Shown in pieces: positions 1 to 7,174 of a stretch of 8,105 nucleotides of DNA. Numbering within the stretch: position 1 is the first letter of the stretch; every line of letters starts with the position of its first letter. The stretch lies in NCBI GenBank assembly GCA_016177555.1, contig JACOVB010000027.1, forward strand, positions 1 through 8,105. The letters run 5' to 3'. Position numbers and translations under genes: made by a program. The stretch is from Candidatus Rokuibacteriota bacterium (GTDB lineage Bacteria > Methylomirabilota > Methylomirabilia > Rokubacteriales > CSP1-6). The notes under the pieces were generated by a model. That model was not told where the DNA came from and made no database searches. It saw only the letters and a program-made list of their open reading frames with translations.

Positions 1-1
1 G

Positions 2-439
2 GGGTCCGGGCACGTCGTGAAGCTGGTGAATAATGTCATGTCCATGGGCAACATGGTCGTGGCCGCCGAGGCGATGGTGCTCGGGGTGAGAGCGGGGCTG
101 GACCCCCAGCGCCTGTTCGATATCCTGGCCACCAGCGGGGGGCGCTCTCACCACTTCCTCAAGCGTTTCCCCAATGTGCTCGCCGGAGACTTCACGCCGC
201 ACTTCAGCGTCGCCCTGTCGCGCAAGGACCTTTCCCTGGCCCTGGGCCTGGCGGCGAGCCTGGGCATGCCCATGCTGGCCACCTCCACGGTCCGCCAGGT
301 GTACGAGGCGGCTCACGCGCAAGGACTGGGGGGGCTGGACATGGCCGCCGTGACCGCGCTCTACGAGCGATGGGCCGGGGTGAAGGTGCGCGGGGCGGCG
401 GCAGGGTCTGGAAAGGAGGTGGAGGCCGGAGCGCCGTAG
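2..439 (+). CDS. NAD(P)-dependent beta-hydroxyacid dehydrogenase, 3-hydroxyisobutyrate dehydrogenase family (5' partial)
   Basis: The reading frame is open from base 2 and ends at TAG 437-439, giving the last 145 residues. The N-terminal Rossmann domain lies outside the window. The visible part opens with GSGHVVKLVNN, the family motif that carries the catalytic lysine (second codon after the GTG at 17) and the following asparagines. The all-alpha C-terminal domain follows. It includes the KDLSLAL segment, whose lysine normally contacts the cofactor, and a GLDMAAV segment near the end. The family reversibly oxidises beta-hydroxyacids such as 3-hydroxyisobutyrate, tartronate semialdehyde/glycerate and related acids in the cytosol. 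The substrate cannot be told without the N-terminal half. The GTG at 17 is not a real start because the motif already begins upstream of it. The last 20 or so residues are Gly/Ala/Glu-rich and probably a disordered tail. The gene ends 56 nt before the binding-protein gene and could share its operon. Confidence 0.88.
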   Translation, partial: GSGHVVKLVNNVMSMGNMVVAAEAMVLGVRAGLDPQRLFDILATSGGRSHHFLKRFPNVLAGDFTPHFSVALSRKDLSLALGLAASLGMPMLATSTVRQVYEAAHAQGLGGLDMAAVTALYERWAGVKVRGAAAGSGKEVEAGAP

Positions 440-462
440 GGGACTTGTCCTGGTCACGACAG

Positions 463-475
463 CGGCTCAGAGCCG
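463..475 (+). promoter_or_regulatory. Short inverted repeat in the leader of the binding-protein gene
   Basis: CGGCT and AGCCG form a perfect 5-bp stem around a CAG loop, in the 56-nt gap between the dehydrogenase stop and the binding-protein start. It lies just ahead of the ribosome binding site. It is short enough to arise by chance in GC-rich DNA, and no T-run follows it, so it is not an intrinsic terminator. I see no convincing -35/-10 promoter in this gap. Confidence 0.2.
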
Positions 476-480
476 ACAGG

Positions 481-487
481 GGAGGAG
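481..487 (+). promoter_or_regulatory. Ribosome binding site that fixes the binding-protein start
   Basis: GGAGGAG sits 8 nt upstream of ATG 496. It is the strongest Shine-Dalgarno match in the area. It supports ATG 496 over any of the in-frame upstream codons that would extend the protein back to 370, inside the dehydrogenase gene. Confidence 0.7.
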
Positions 488-495
488 AACGGGAG

Positions 496-1680
496 ATGCG
501 AGGGAGAGTGCTGAAGGCAGCGTTCATCTGCGCGGTGGTCGGGCTGGCCCTCCAGGTCACCCAGGGGCCGGTTCAGCCCCAGGCGGCCAAGAAGGGGGAA
601 CTCAATATCGGCTTCATCTCCGCCCTGTCGGGCCCCGGCATCGGGTGGGGCATGGGCATGCTGGGCGGCCTCGAGCTGGCCGCCGAGGATGTCAACAAGA
701 GCGGCGGCATCCAGGTCGGCGAGACGGTTTACACCATCAAGGTCACGGCCTATGACGACAAGTACACGGGTCCGGGCGCGGCCCAGGCCGCCCAGCGGCT
801 GATCTCCCAGGACGGGGTCAAGATCATCGTGGGGCCGCTCGGGTCCGTCCCGATGCTGGCCATCGCCGATATCACCGAGAGCAGCAAGGTGCTGGTGCTC
901 TCCAACAGCTACACCAGCAAGGCGCTCAGCGCGAAGAAACCCTACACCTTCAGGCTGACTCCCACCACCGGCGAGTTCTCGGCGCCGCTCATCGGCTGGC
1001 TCGCGAAGAACCGGCCCCAGCTCAGGACGGCGGCCATCATCTCCCCCAACGACGAGTCGGGCAAGGAGGTCATGTCGCACAACGAGAAGGGCTACGAGAA
1101 GGCCGGCATGAAGGTCGTCCTCAAGGAGTTCTACGAGCGGGGGACCCAGGATTTCGTCCCCATCCTGACCAAGGTGGTGGCGGCCAAGCCCGACATCATC
1201 GACTTCGACGGTTCCACCCCGGTGGATTCGGGGGTCATCCTGAAACAGGCCCGGCAGATCGGGTATCAGGGGCAGTTCCTGAAGGGCGGAGGCCCCGGGA
1301 CCCTGGAGATCATCAGGGTCGCGGGCGCCGACAACGCCGAAGGGCTCCTGTACTACAGCCCCTGGGACCCGAACGACGCCAGGATCAAGTCGCTGATGGA
1401 ACGGTTCGAGGCCAAGTACAAGATGCCGTTCAACCCGCTGGGAATCTTCTTCTACGAAGGGGGCCACATGCTGTTCGACGCCATCAAGAAGGCGCAGACC
1501 GTCACCTCCGACGGGCTCCGCCAGCACCTCGAGGGCCAGAAGGAGTTCAAGGGGCTGCTGGGCCGCTACGTCTGGGGCGGCGAGGCCGAGTACGGCATCC
1601 GGCACCAGTGGATCGCGCCGTTCTACGTCGGGCAGGTGCAGAAGGGCAAGGAAGTCATGCTGACCAAGATCGAGCCGTAG
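496..1680 (+). CDS. Periplasmic substrate-binding protein of a Liv-type (HAAT) ABC importer
   Basis: 394 residues, the usual size for Peripla_BP_6/LivJ-family receptors. Start ATG 496 is chosen because it follows a strong GGAGGAG site and begins directly with a Sec signal peptide: basic MRGR, hydrophobic residues 8-19, and a probable cleavage site after QPQAA near residue 31. Residues 35 to about 385 form the two-lobed Venus-flytrap fold. Typical family landmarks are LNIGFISALSGP (36-47), LAAEDVN (61-67), the IVGPLGS segment (111-117) and SNSYTS (136-141). The only cysteine (C12) is in the signal peptide and lacks a lipobox, so the protein is probably soluble in the periplasm. It captures the ligand and delivers it to LivHM. 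The family binds branched-chain amino acids but also amides, urea and other small polar compounds, so the ligand is unknown. The downstream hydantoinase genes make a cyclic amide or ureide possible. Confidence 0.93.
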   Translation: MRGRVLKAAFICAVVGLALQVTQGPVQPQAAKKGELNIGFISALSGPGIGWGMGMLGGLELAAEDVNKSGGIQVGETVYTIKVTAYDDKYTGPGAAQAAQRLISQDGVKIIVGPLGSVPMLAIADITESSKVLVLSNSYTSKALSAKKPYTFRLTPTTGEFSAPLIGWLAKNRPQLRTAAIISPNDESGKEVMSHNEKGYEKAGMKVVLKEFYERGTQDFVPILTKVVAAKPDIIDFDGSTPVDSGVILKQARQIGYQGQFLKGGGPGTLEIIRVAGADNAEGLLYYSPWDPNDARIKSLMERFEAKYKMPFNPLGIFFYEGGHMLFDAIKKAQTVTSDGLRQHLEGQKEFKGLLGRYVWGGEAEYGIRHQWIAPFYVGQVQKGKEVMLTKIEP

Positions 1681-1701
1681 GAACCATCGCCGTTGGAGCT
1701 G

Positions 1702-1727
1702 TCGGGCCCGGCCACGGCCGGGCCCGA
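1702..1727 (+). promoter_or_regulatory. Perfect GC-rich hairpin between the binding-protein gene and livH
   Basis: Bases 1702-1713 (TCGGGCCCGGCC) are the exact reverse complement of 1716-1727. The innermost pair probably opens, leaving an 11-bp stem with a CACG tetraloop. The hairpin starts 22 nt after the TAG of the binding-protein gene and ends 18 nt before the GTG of livH. No T-run follows, so it is not a canonical intrinsic terminator. Hairpins at this position in binding-protein-dependent transporter operons are known to protect the upstream message from 3' exonucleases, or to reduce read-through, so that more receptor than permease is made. That role is inferred here. Confidence 0.6.
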
Positions 1728-1745
1728 TGCTCCGGCGGGGCGCCC

Positions 1746-2615
1746 GTGCTGACCGCGTCGTCGATCGCGCAGATCCTGGTGAACGGCCTGACCGCCGGGG
1801 CGTTCTATGTCCTGATGGCGCTCGGGTTCACCCTGATCTTCGGCATTCTCAGGCTGGTCAACTTCGCCCACGGCGAGTTCTACATGCTGGGCGCATTCGT
1901 CGTCTATCACCTCTACGCCCAGATGGGGCTCAATTTCTTTGCCGCCCTGGCGGCCTCCGCGGTGGCCGTCGGCGTGATCGGCATCGTGGTCGAGAAGGTG
2001 GTCTTCGCCCCGCTGCGCTCGCGGGAGCTGAGCATGCTGATGAGCGCCCTCGGGCTGCAGATCGCCATCCAGGGGATCATGGCCGTGCTGGAAGGGATCG
2101 AGGGGCTGTCGCTCGCGTCCCCCGTGAGCGGGATCTATCGGAGCCGCTGGATCACCTTTCCCCACGAGCGGCTGCTGGTCGTGGCGGTGGCCTTCGTCGT
2201 GCTCGCCGGCTTCTACGTCTTCATCAAGCACAGCAGGGTCGGGCAGGCGCTGCGCGCCGTCGCCCAGGATGGCGAGGCGGCGCTCATGCAGGGCATTCCC
2301 GTGAACCGGATCTACAGCCTCGCCTTCGCCGTCGGCTGCGCGCTGGCCGCCATCGCCGGCGGGCTCATCGGACCGGTGTTCTCGCTTCACGTGTACATGG
2401 GGCAGGCCGCGCTCCTGAAGGCCTTCGTCGTGGTGATCCTGGGGGGACTCGGCAGCGTGCCCGGCGCCCTCGTCGGCGGGCTGGTGCTGGGGTTCGCCGA
2501 GAGCATCTTCGCGACGCTCTTCGGCGGGCTCACCTCCGACATGCTGGGGTTCCTGATGATCATGGGGATCCTGCTCTGGAAACCCACGGGTCTCCTGGGC
2601 CGGGCCGAGGCCTGA
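1746..2615 (+). CDS. livH: Liv-type ABC importer permease, LivH family
   Basis: 289 residues, the normal LivH length. It forms one half of the inner-membrane channel with LivM. GTG 1746 is the best start. There is no other start codon in frame between the upstream stop (1680) and this GTG, the next ATG (1815) would delete part of the first helix, and the frame further upstream lies inside the binding-protein gene. A weak GGCGGGG site precedes it by about 5 nt. The sequence is hydrophobic throughout with about eight predicted helices. It carries the LivH hallmark NFAHGEFYMLGA (residues 39-50). The cytoplasmic loop around residues 170-190 (RAVAQDGEAALMQGI) corresponds to the EAA-type site that docks the ATPases. 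The C-terminal part holds the conserved GGLGSVPGALVGG stretch. It is separated from livM by one base. The name reflects family, not proven branched-chain amino acid transport. Confidence 0.94.
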   Translation: MLTASSIAQILVNGLTAGAFYVLMALGFTLIFGILRLVNFAHGEFYMLGAFVVYHLYAQMGLNFFAALAASAVAVGVIGIVVEKVVFAPLRSRELSMLMSALGLQIAIQGIMAVLEGIEGLSLASPVSGIYRSRWITFPHERLLVVAVAFVVLAGFYVFIKHSRVGQALRAVAQDGEAALMQGIPVNRIYSLAFAVGCALAAIAGGLIGPVFSLHVYMGQAALLKAFVVVILGGLGSVPGALVGGLVLGFAESIFATLFGGLTSDMLGFLMIMGILLWKPTGLLGRAEA

Positions 2616-2616
2616 C

Positions 2617-3651
2617 ATGGCCTCCCCGAATCGCGGAGGCCGCTGGGTCACGCCGGGGCTCTTGCTGCTGGCGGTCGTCTTCGCGTTCCTGGTGCCCACG
2701 CTCTTCGAGAGCAGCTTCTGGCTGCATCTCTTCGACATGATGCTGATCAACGCCCTGATGGCGCTCGGGCTGAACGTGATCCTGAAGACGGGGCAGATCT
2801 CGCTGGCCCATGCCGGGTTCATGGCCATCGGGGCGTATACCTCGGCGCAGCTCACGGTGAAGCTCGGGCTCCCGTTTCTCGCGGGCTTCCTCCTCGGCGG
2901 GTTCCTGGCCGCGCTGGCCGCCTTCGTCGTTGGCCGGGTCATTCTCAGGCTGAAGGGCGTCTACTTTCTGCTCTTCACCTTTGCTCTCAGCGAGTTCCTG
3001 TTCCTCCTGAGCAAGAACGCCACGGCGCTCACCGGCGGGAACACGGGGGTGGTGGGCATCAAGCCCCCGACGCTGCCCTTCCTCGCCGAGCCCCTGCGCT
3101 CGAAGGCGGCGTTCTACTACCTGGCCCTGGTGGTCCTGGCGCTGGGCGTGGCCTTCGTCGCCGCCCTCTACCGGTCGCCCTTCGGCCGGGCGATGAACGC
3201 CGTGCGCGAGTCCGAGCTGCTGGCCGCGGCCACGGGCTACAACCCCATGCGGATCAAGGTCATCGCCTTTTCCATCGGCTGCCTCCTGGCGGGCTTCGGC
3301 GGCAGCCTCTTCGCCCATTTCCTTCTCTACATCGCCCCCTTCAGCTTCACGTTCTGGGAGTCCGTGAACTTCCTGCTCATGAACATCGTGGGCGGAACCT
3401 CGTCTCTGGCGGGCCCGATCATCGGCGCGATGATCATCACGCCCCTGCCGGAGTTCCTGCGGGCCTACGTGGTCTGGCAGCAGGTCCTCTACGGCCTCGT
3501 CCTGATGCTGTTCATGCGGTTCCTGCCGGACGGAGTCACCTCGCTGCTGGCCCCCCGGTACCGGGCGCTCGCCAGCTGGCTGGGCCGCCTGGGCCGGCCC
3601 GCCCCGGTCGAGGAACCGGTGCCGGCGCGCGCGCAGGGACGTGACCGGTGA
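2617..3651 (+). CDS. livM: Liv-type ABC importer permease, LivM family
   Basis: 344 residues, within the usual LivM range. It is the second transmembrane subunit, pairing with LivH in the inner membrane. ATG 2617 follows the livH stop by a single base, so translation is probably coupled. Landmarks are GQISLAHAGFMAIGAY (59-74), typical of LivM, the GGNTGVVGI loop (140-148), and the ATPase-docking loop RESELLAAATGYNPMRIK (197-214). The last of these is followed by the usual AFSIGCLLAGFGGSLFA helix. Hydrophobic helices fill most of the protein. The final 25 or so residues are Pro/Arg/Glu-rich and predicted cytoplasmic. The stop overlaps the livG start by four bases (GTGA). Nothing is missing or broken. 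Confidence 0.94.
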   Translation: MASPNRGGRWVTPGLLLLAVVFAFLVPTLFESSFWLHLFDMMLINALMALGLNVILKTGQISLAHAGFMAIGAYTSAQLTVKLGLPFLAGFLLGGFLAALAAFVVGRVILRLKGVYFLLFTFALSEFLFLLSKNATALTGGNTGVVGIKPPTLPFLAEPLRSKAAFYYLALVVLALGVAFVAALYRSPFGRAMNAVRESELLAAATGYNPMRIKVIAFSIGCLLAGFGGSLFAHFLLYIAPFSFTFWESVNFLLMNIVGGTSSLAGPIIGAMIITPLPEFLRAYVVWQQVLYGLVLMLFMRFLPDGVTSLLAPRYRALASWLGRLGRPAPVEEPVPARAQGRDR

Positions 3652-4424
3652 GCGCCATGCTCGAGGCCCGCGGCCTCTCGAAACAGTTCGGCGGCCTTCA
3701 CGCCGTCGACGGCCTCTCCCTGACCGTGGACGAGGGAAGCATCGTGGGGCTGATCGGACCCAACGGTGCCGGCAAGACCACGGTCTTCAACCTGGTGACG
3801 GGGCAGCTCCGGCCCAGCGCGGGCGAGGTGCATTTCAAGGGCCGGCGCATCACCGGGACGCCGCCCTATGACCTGGTCAAGCTGGGCCTGGTCCGCACCT
3901 TCCAGTCGATGGTGCTGTACAGCGAGTCCTCGGTGCTCGAGAACGTCCTCCGCGGCTGCGCCGTTCGGAGCCGGGTCGGGTTCTGGAGGGGGCTCGCGGG
4001 CTCGCGGCAGGCGACCAGGGAAGACGAGAAGGTCCGGGAGCGGGCCCTCGAGCTGCTCCACTTCGTGGAGCTCGCCGCCGCGCGGGACGAGCTGGCCCGG
4101 AACCTCCCGTACGGGCACCAGCGCGCGCTCGGCGTCGCCATCGGCCTCGCGACCGAACCGGAGCTCCTGATGCTCGACGAGCCCGTCGCGGGGATGAACC
4201 CCGAGGAGACCGCGCACATGGCGCGGCTGATCCGTCGGGTCAACGCGCGTGGCACCACGATCGTGGTGGTCGAGCACGACATGAGCTTCGTCATGCAGCT
4301 CTGCCGGGAGATCGTGGTCATGAACTACGGCAAGAAGATCGCCGAGGGACCGCCCGAGCGCATCCGCAACGACCCGGCCGTGGTGGCGGCCTACCTGGGG
4401 GTGGACGAGGATGCCCAGGCTTGA
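3648..4424 (+). CDS. livG: Liv-type ABC importer ATPase, LivG family
   Basis: 258 residues, close to the 255 of E. coli LivG. It is one of the two cytoplasmic ATPases that drive LivHM. Visible motifs are Walker A GPNGAGKTT (37-45), Q-loop TFQ (84-86), a signature region NLPYGHQRAL (152-161), Walker B LLMLDEP (173-179), DEPVAGMNP (177-185) and switch histidine H210 in VVEHDM. The LPYGHQR form in place of LSGGQ is normal for LivG, which usually has L-(A/S/P)-YG-x-QR. The long insert around residues 104-130 is also typical of this subfamily. GTG 3648 overlaps the livM stop as GTGA, with CAGGGAC about 7 nt upstream. ATG 3657 is an alternative that would shorten the protein by three residues. The 3' end overlaps livF by 14 nt. 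Confidence 0.94.
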   Translation: MSAMLEARGLSKQFGGLHAVDGLSLTVDEGSIVGLIGPNGAGKTTVFNLVTGQLRPSAGEVHFKGRRITGTPPYDLVKLGLVRTFQSMVLYSESSVLENVLRGCAVRSRVGFWRGLAGSRQATREDEKVRERALELLHFVELAAARDELARNLPYGHQRALGVAIGLATEPELLMLDEPVAGMNPEETAHMARLIRRVNARGTTIVVVEHDMSFVMQLCREIVVMNYGKKIAEGPPERIRNDPAVVAAYLGVDEDAQA

Positions 4425-5118
4425 GGTCCGCGACCTCCATGTCTCGTACGGCAAGGTGCGGGCGCTCCAGGGCGTGACGCTCACCGTGGAGGAGCGGCAG
4501 ATCGTCTCGATCGTGGGGGCCAACGGCGCCGGGAAGAGCACGGTGCTCAAGGCCATCATGGGCCTGGTGCCCGTCGCCTCCGGGGAGATGCGTTTCGGCG
4601 ACCGACGTCTGGACCGCATGTCCCCTCCCGGCATCGTCGGGGCCGGCGTGGCCATCTGTCCCGAGGGGCGGCGGCTGTTTCCGGAGATGACGGTCCAGGA
4701 GAACCTCATGATCGGCGCCTACCAAAGGGACAGCCGGCGGGCGGCGCTGGTGCTGGGCGAGGTCTATGGCTATTTTCCGATCCTGACGGAGCGCAAGCGT
4801 CAGCTCGCCGGCAGTCTCTCGGGGGGCCAGCAGCAGATGGTCGCCATCGGCCGGGCGCTCATGTCGGGCCCGCAGCTTCTGCTCCTGGACGAGCCGTCCC
4901 TGGGGCTCGCGCCCCTGGTCGTCCGCGATATCGCCAGCATCGTCCAGCGCATTCACGCCCGCGGCGTGTCCGTGATCCTGGTGGAGCAGAACGCGCGGAT
5001 GGCCCTGCGGCTGTCCGACCGCGCCTACGTCATGGAAACCGGTAGGGTCACCCTGTCCGGCACCGGGCAGGAGCTGCTGAACAATACCCAGGTCCAGCGC
5101 TCATACCTGGGGCTTTAG
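4411..5118 (+). CDS. livF: Liv-type ABC importer ATPase, LivF family
   Basis: 235 residues, matching the usual LivF size (E. coli 237). It is the second ATPase and pairs with LivG. Motifs are Walker A GANGAGKST (36-44), the LivF-type PEGRRLFPEMTVQENL stretch (84-99), signature LSGGQQQM (136-143), Walker B LLLLDEP (156-162) and EPSLGLAP (161-168). The switch position is glutamine (VEQN, 191-194) instead of histidine. This is the normal state in LivF and not a defect. The ATG at 4411 lies inside the end of livG, with a G-rich stretch (4397-4404) upstream as likely ribosome binding site, pointing to coupled translation. The gene ends with TAG immediately followed by a second in-frame TAG (5119-5121). 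The C-terminal SYLGL is the common LivF ending. Confidence 0.94.
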   Translation: MPRLEVRDLHVSYGKVRALQGVTLTVEERQIVSIVGANGAGKSTVLKAIMGLVPVASGEMRFGDRRLDRMSPPGIVGAGVAICPEGRRLFPEMTVQENLMIGAYQRDSRRAALVLGEVYGYFPILTERKRQLAGSLSGGQQQMVAIGRALMSGPQLLLLDEPSLGLAPLVVRDIASIVQRIHARGVSVILVEQNARMALRLSDRAYVMETGRVTLSGTGQELLNNTQVQRSYLGL

Positions 5119-5123
5119 TAGAT

Positions 5124-5132
5124 AGGGGGGGA
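5124..5132 (+). promoter_or_regulatory. G-run ribosome binding site of hyuA
   Basis: AGGGGGGGA lies 5 nt before GTG 5138, in the 19-nt gap after livF. It supports GTG 5138 as the hyuA start. The run of seven G (5125-5131) is a homopolymer of a kind that can slip during replication, which could alter spacing and translation of hyuA. Nothing here shows that it does. Confidence 0.6.
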
Positions 5133-5137
5133 TCAAG

Positions 5138-7174
5138 GTGGCGAAGCTCCTCGGGATCGACGTCGGTGGCACCTTCACCGACCTGTTCTACCTGGACGAG
5201 GCCACCGGCCGCGTCAGCATCAGCAAGGCGTCGACGACGCCCCGCGACCTGTCCGTCGGCCTCTTCGACGCCATGGGCCATATCGGGGTATCCGCCGGTG
5301 ACATCGACCTCTTCATCCATGGCACCACCATGGCGACCAACGCCATCATCGAGCGAAAGGGCGCCCGCTGCGGCCTCATCACCACGCTGGGCTTCCGGGA
5401 CGTCCTCGAGCTGGGGCGCCGCGATCGGCCCCACCTCTACGGCCTGCACGGCGTCCAGGAGCCGCTGATCCCGCGGGACTTGCGGCTGGAAGTGCGGGAG
5501 CGCCTGGACCACCGCGGCGACGTGGTGGAGCCCCTCGACGAATCGGATGTGCTCGAGGCCGCGCGGATCCTTCGGGCCAAGGGCGTGGAGGCGGTCGTGG
5601 TCTGCTTTCTCCACTCGTACGCCAACCCCGTCCACGAGCGGCGGGCGAAGGAGGTTCTCCAGGCATTCCATCCCGGGTGGCTGATCACCCTCTCCGCGGA
5701 GCTCCTGCCGGAGCTCTACGAGTTCGAGCGGCTCAGCACGGCCGTCGTGCACACCTACCTGCAGCCGATGGTGGCCCGGTACGTCGACGCGCTGAAGCAG
5801 AGGCTGGCGGAAGGCGGCTTTCGCCGGGACGTGCTGTTCGTGCAATCCAACGGCGGCATCATGTCCAGCGCCACGGCCTGCCAGCGGCCGGCGAACCTCG
5901 CGCGCTCGGGGCCGGCCGCCGGGGTCACCGCAGCGAGCTACCTGGCGCGGCTGGCCGGCTTCGACAATGTCATCTCGGCGGACATGGGCGGCACCAGCTT
6001 CGATGTCTGCCTGATCCCGGGTGGCCGTCCGCGCACGACCGAGGAGACCAATCTGGATTTTCGCCTGCCCCTCCGGGTGTCGATGATCGACGTGCATACC
6101 ATCGGGGCCGGCGGCGGCAGCATCGCCTGGATCGACAGGGCGGGCATCCTCCAGGTGGGCCCGGAATCGGCGGGAGCGGACCCGGGTCCGGCGGCATACC
6201 GCCGGGGCGGCACCCGACCCACGGTGACCGACGCCAACCTCGTCCTCGGCCGGATCAACCCGGGCTTCGTCCTCGGGGGCGAGCACGGCCTGAAGATGGA
6301 TCCGGAAACGGCCTCCCGGGCCATCGAGGCCGAGGTGGGGAAGCCCCTGGGGCTCGCGCTCGAGGAGGCCGCCAGCGCGATCATCAGGGTGGCCAACAAC
6401 AACATGGCGGGCCGCATCCGGGTCGTGTCCGTGGAGCGGGGCCATGATCCCCGGGACTTCGCCCTCGTGGCCTTCGGGGGCGCCGGGCCGCTGCACGCCG
6501 CGGCCCTCATGAAGGACGTGGGGATCGGTCGCTCGCTCATCCCGTACTATCCCGGGGTCCTCTGCGCGCTCGGCTGCGTGACGGCGGACGTGCGCCATGA
6601 TTTCGTCCGCACGGTGATGCGGAGCCTGGATGAGCTGGATCCGGAGGGTTTCCGCGCCATGGTCAGGGAGACCGTGGCGGACGGAACCCGGCTCATCCAG
6701 GACGAGGGGGTGCCGGTGGAGCGGGTGGAGGTGCTGCTGGCGGCGGACATGGCGTACGAGGGCCAGCGGCACAATATCCGGGTCACCCTCCCCCCCGAGC
6801 TCAGCCCGGAGGGGATCACCGCCGCCTTCGCCGAGGCCTACCGGAGCGAGTACAAGCAGACCCTGGACGGGCTGCCGGTGCGGCTCACCACGCTCAGGGT
6901 GACGGTGCTGGGTTTGCGGCCCAGGCTCGACATCGGCAGCTGGGTGGCCGCCGGGTCCGCCCTGACAGGGATCCCGCAGGGACGGAGGGCCGTGTACTTC
7001 GACGGCCGCTATCACGACACGCCGGTGTATGCCCGGGCCGCCCTGCCCCCCGGCAGCGAGCTGGCCGGTCCGGCCATCGTGGAGCAGGCCGATTGCACCA
7101 CCGTCCTGGAGCCGGACACGACGGCGCGCGTGGACAGGCTCGGCAACCTCATCCTGGAGGCGAGACACCCATGA
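5138..7174 (+). CDS. hyuA: HyuA-type hydantoinase/oxoprolinase subunit A (ATP-binding)
   Basis: 678 residues, the normal length for the HyuA family (N-methylhydantoinase A, acetophenone/acetone carboxylase ATPase subunits, N-terminal half of 5-oxoprolinase). The fold is an actin/acetate-kinase-like ATPase. Phosphate-binding motifs are DVGGTFTD (8-15) and DMGGTSFD (282-289). Other landmarks are HGTTMATNAIIERKGA (61-76), SGPAAGV (257-263), GAGGGS (323-328), GPESAGADPGPAAY (341-354) and FGGAGPLHA (446-454). The C-terminal domain begins near residue 490 and includes YEGQRHN (540-546). HyuA phosphorylates the substrate with ATP so that HyuB can open the amide ring or, in carboxylase relatives, add carboxylate. 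GTG 5138 has a G-rich site 5 nt upstream and starts directly at the MAKLLGIDVGG strand. Its stop overlaps hyuB as ATGA, as expected for subunits made together. The substrate cannot be assigned: hydantoin, 5-oxoproline, caprolactam and aromatic ketone enzymes all share these motifs. Confidence 0.92.
   Translation: MAKLLGIDVGGTFTDLFYLDEATGRVSISKASTTPRDLSVGLFDAMGHIGVSAGDIDLFIHGTTMATNAIIERKGARCGLITTLGFRDVLELGRRDRPHLYGLHGVQEPLIPRDLRLEVRERLDHRGDVVEPLDESDVLEAARILRAKGVEAVVVCFLHSYANPVHERRAKEVLQAFHPGWLITLSAELLPELYEFERLSTAVVHTYLQPMVARYVDALKQRLAEGGFRRDVLFVQSNGGIMSSATACQRPANLARSGPAAGVTAASYLARLAGFDNVISADMGGTSFDVCLIPGGRPRTTEETNLDFRLPLRVSMIDVHTIGAGGGSIAWIDRAGILQVGPESAGADPGPAAYRRGGTRPTVTDANLVLGRINPGFVLGGEHGLKMDPETASRAIEAEVGKPLGLALEEAASAIIRVANNNMAGRIRVVSVERGHDPRDFALVAFGGAGPLHAAALMKDVGIGRSLIPYYPGVLCALGCVTADVRHDFVRTVMRSLDELDPEGFRAMVRETVADGTRLIQDEGVPVERVEVLLAADMAYEGQRHNIRVTLPPELSPEGITAAFAEAYRSEYKQTLDGLPVRLTTLRVTVLGLRPRLDIGSWVAAGSALTGIPQGRRAVYFDGRYHDTPVYARAALPPGSELAGPAIVEQADCTTVLEPDTTARVDRLGNLILEARHP

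Noticed and set aside
370..495. N-terminal extension of the binding protein back to 370
   Set aside because: The extra 42 residues are Gly/Arg-rich, overlap the dehydrogenase gene and would bury the signal peptide. ATG 496 has the strong ribosome binding site.
529..531. Cysteine 12 of the binding protein as a lipoprotein anchor
   Set aside because: The residues before it (AAFIC) do not form a lipobox, and the cysteine lies in the middle of the hydrophobic core with a normal signal-peptidase I site later at QAA.
1702..1727. Hairpin as a Rho-independent terminator ending the binding-protein transcript
   Set aside because: No T-run follows the stem and the permease genes downstream need the same transcript, so full termination is unlikely. 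It is kept as a possible stabiliser or attenuator.
1608..1745. N-terminal extension of LivH back to an in-frame ATG at 1608
   Set aside because: It would overlap the binding-protein gene by 73 nt and be translated through the hairpin. The extension is not hydrophobic, whereas GTG 1746 starts exactly where LivH homology begins.
1727..2740. A 337-codon plus-strand frame starting at ATG 1727, inside the end of the hairpin
   Set aside because: Its product is Arg/Ala/Gly-rich and has no membrane segments. It overlaps livH and the start of livM, whose products are clear permeases.
4981..4992. Missing switch histidine in LivF (glutamine in VEQN)
   Set aside because: Glutamine at this place is the normal LivF family state and also occurs in E. 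coli LivF, so it is not a defect.
5048..7168. A 706-codon open frame on the minus strand opposite hyuA
   Set aside because: It mirrors the codon phase of the GC-rich hyuA gene and has a low-complexity His/Arg/Gly/Pro-rich composition. It matches no family I recognise, while the plus strand encodes an unmistakable HyuA. The same reasoning removes the minus-strand frames at 454-1605, 1623-2942 and 3489-4709.
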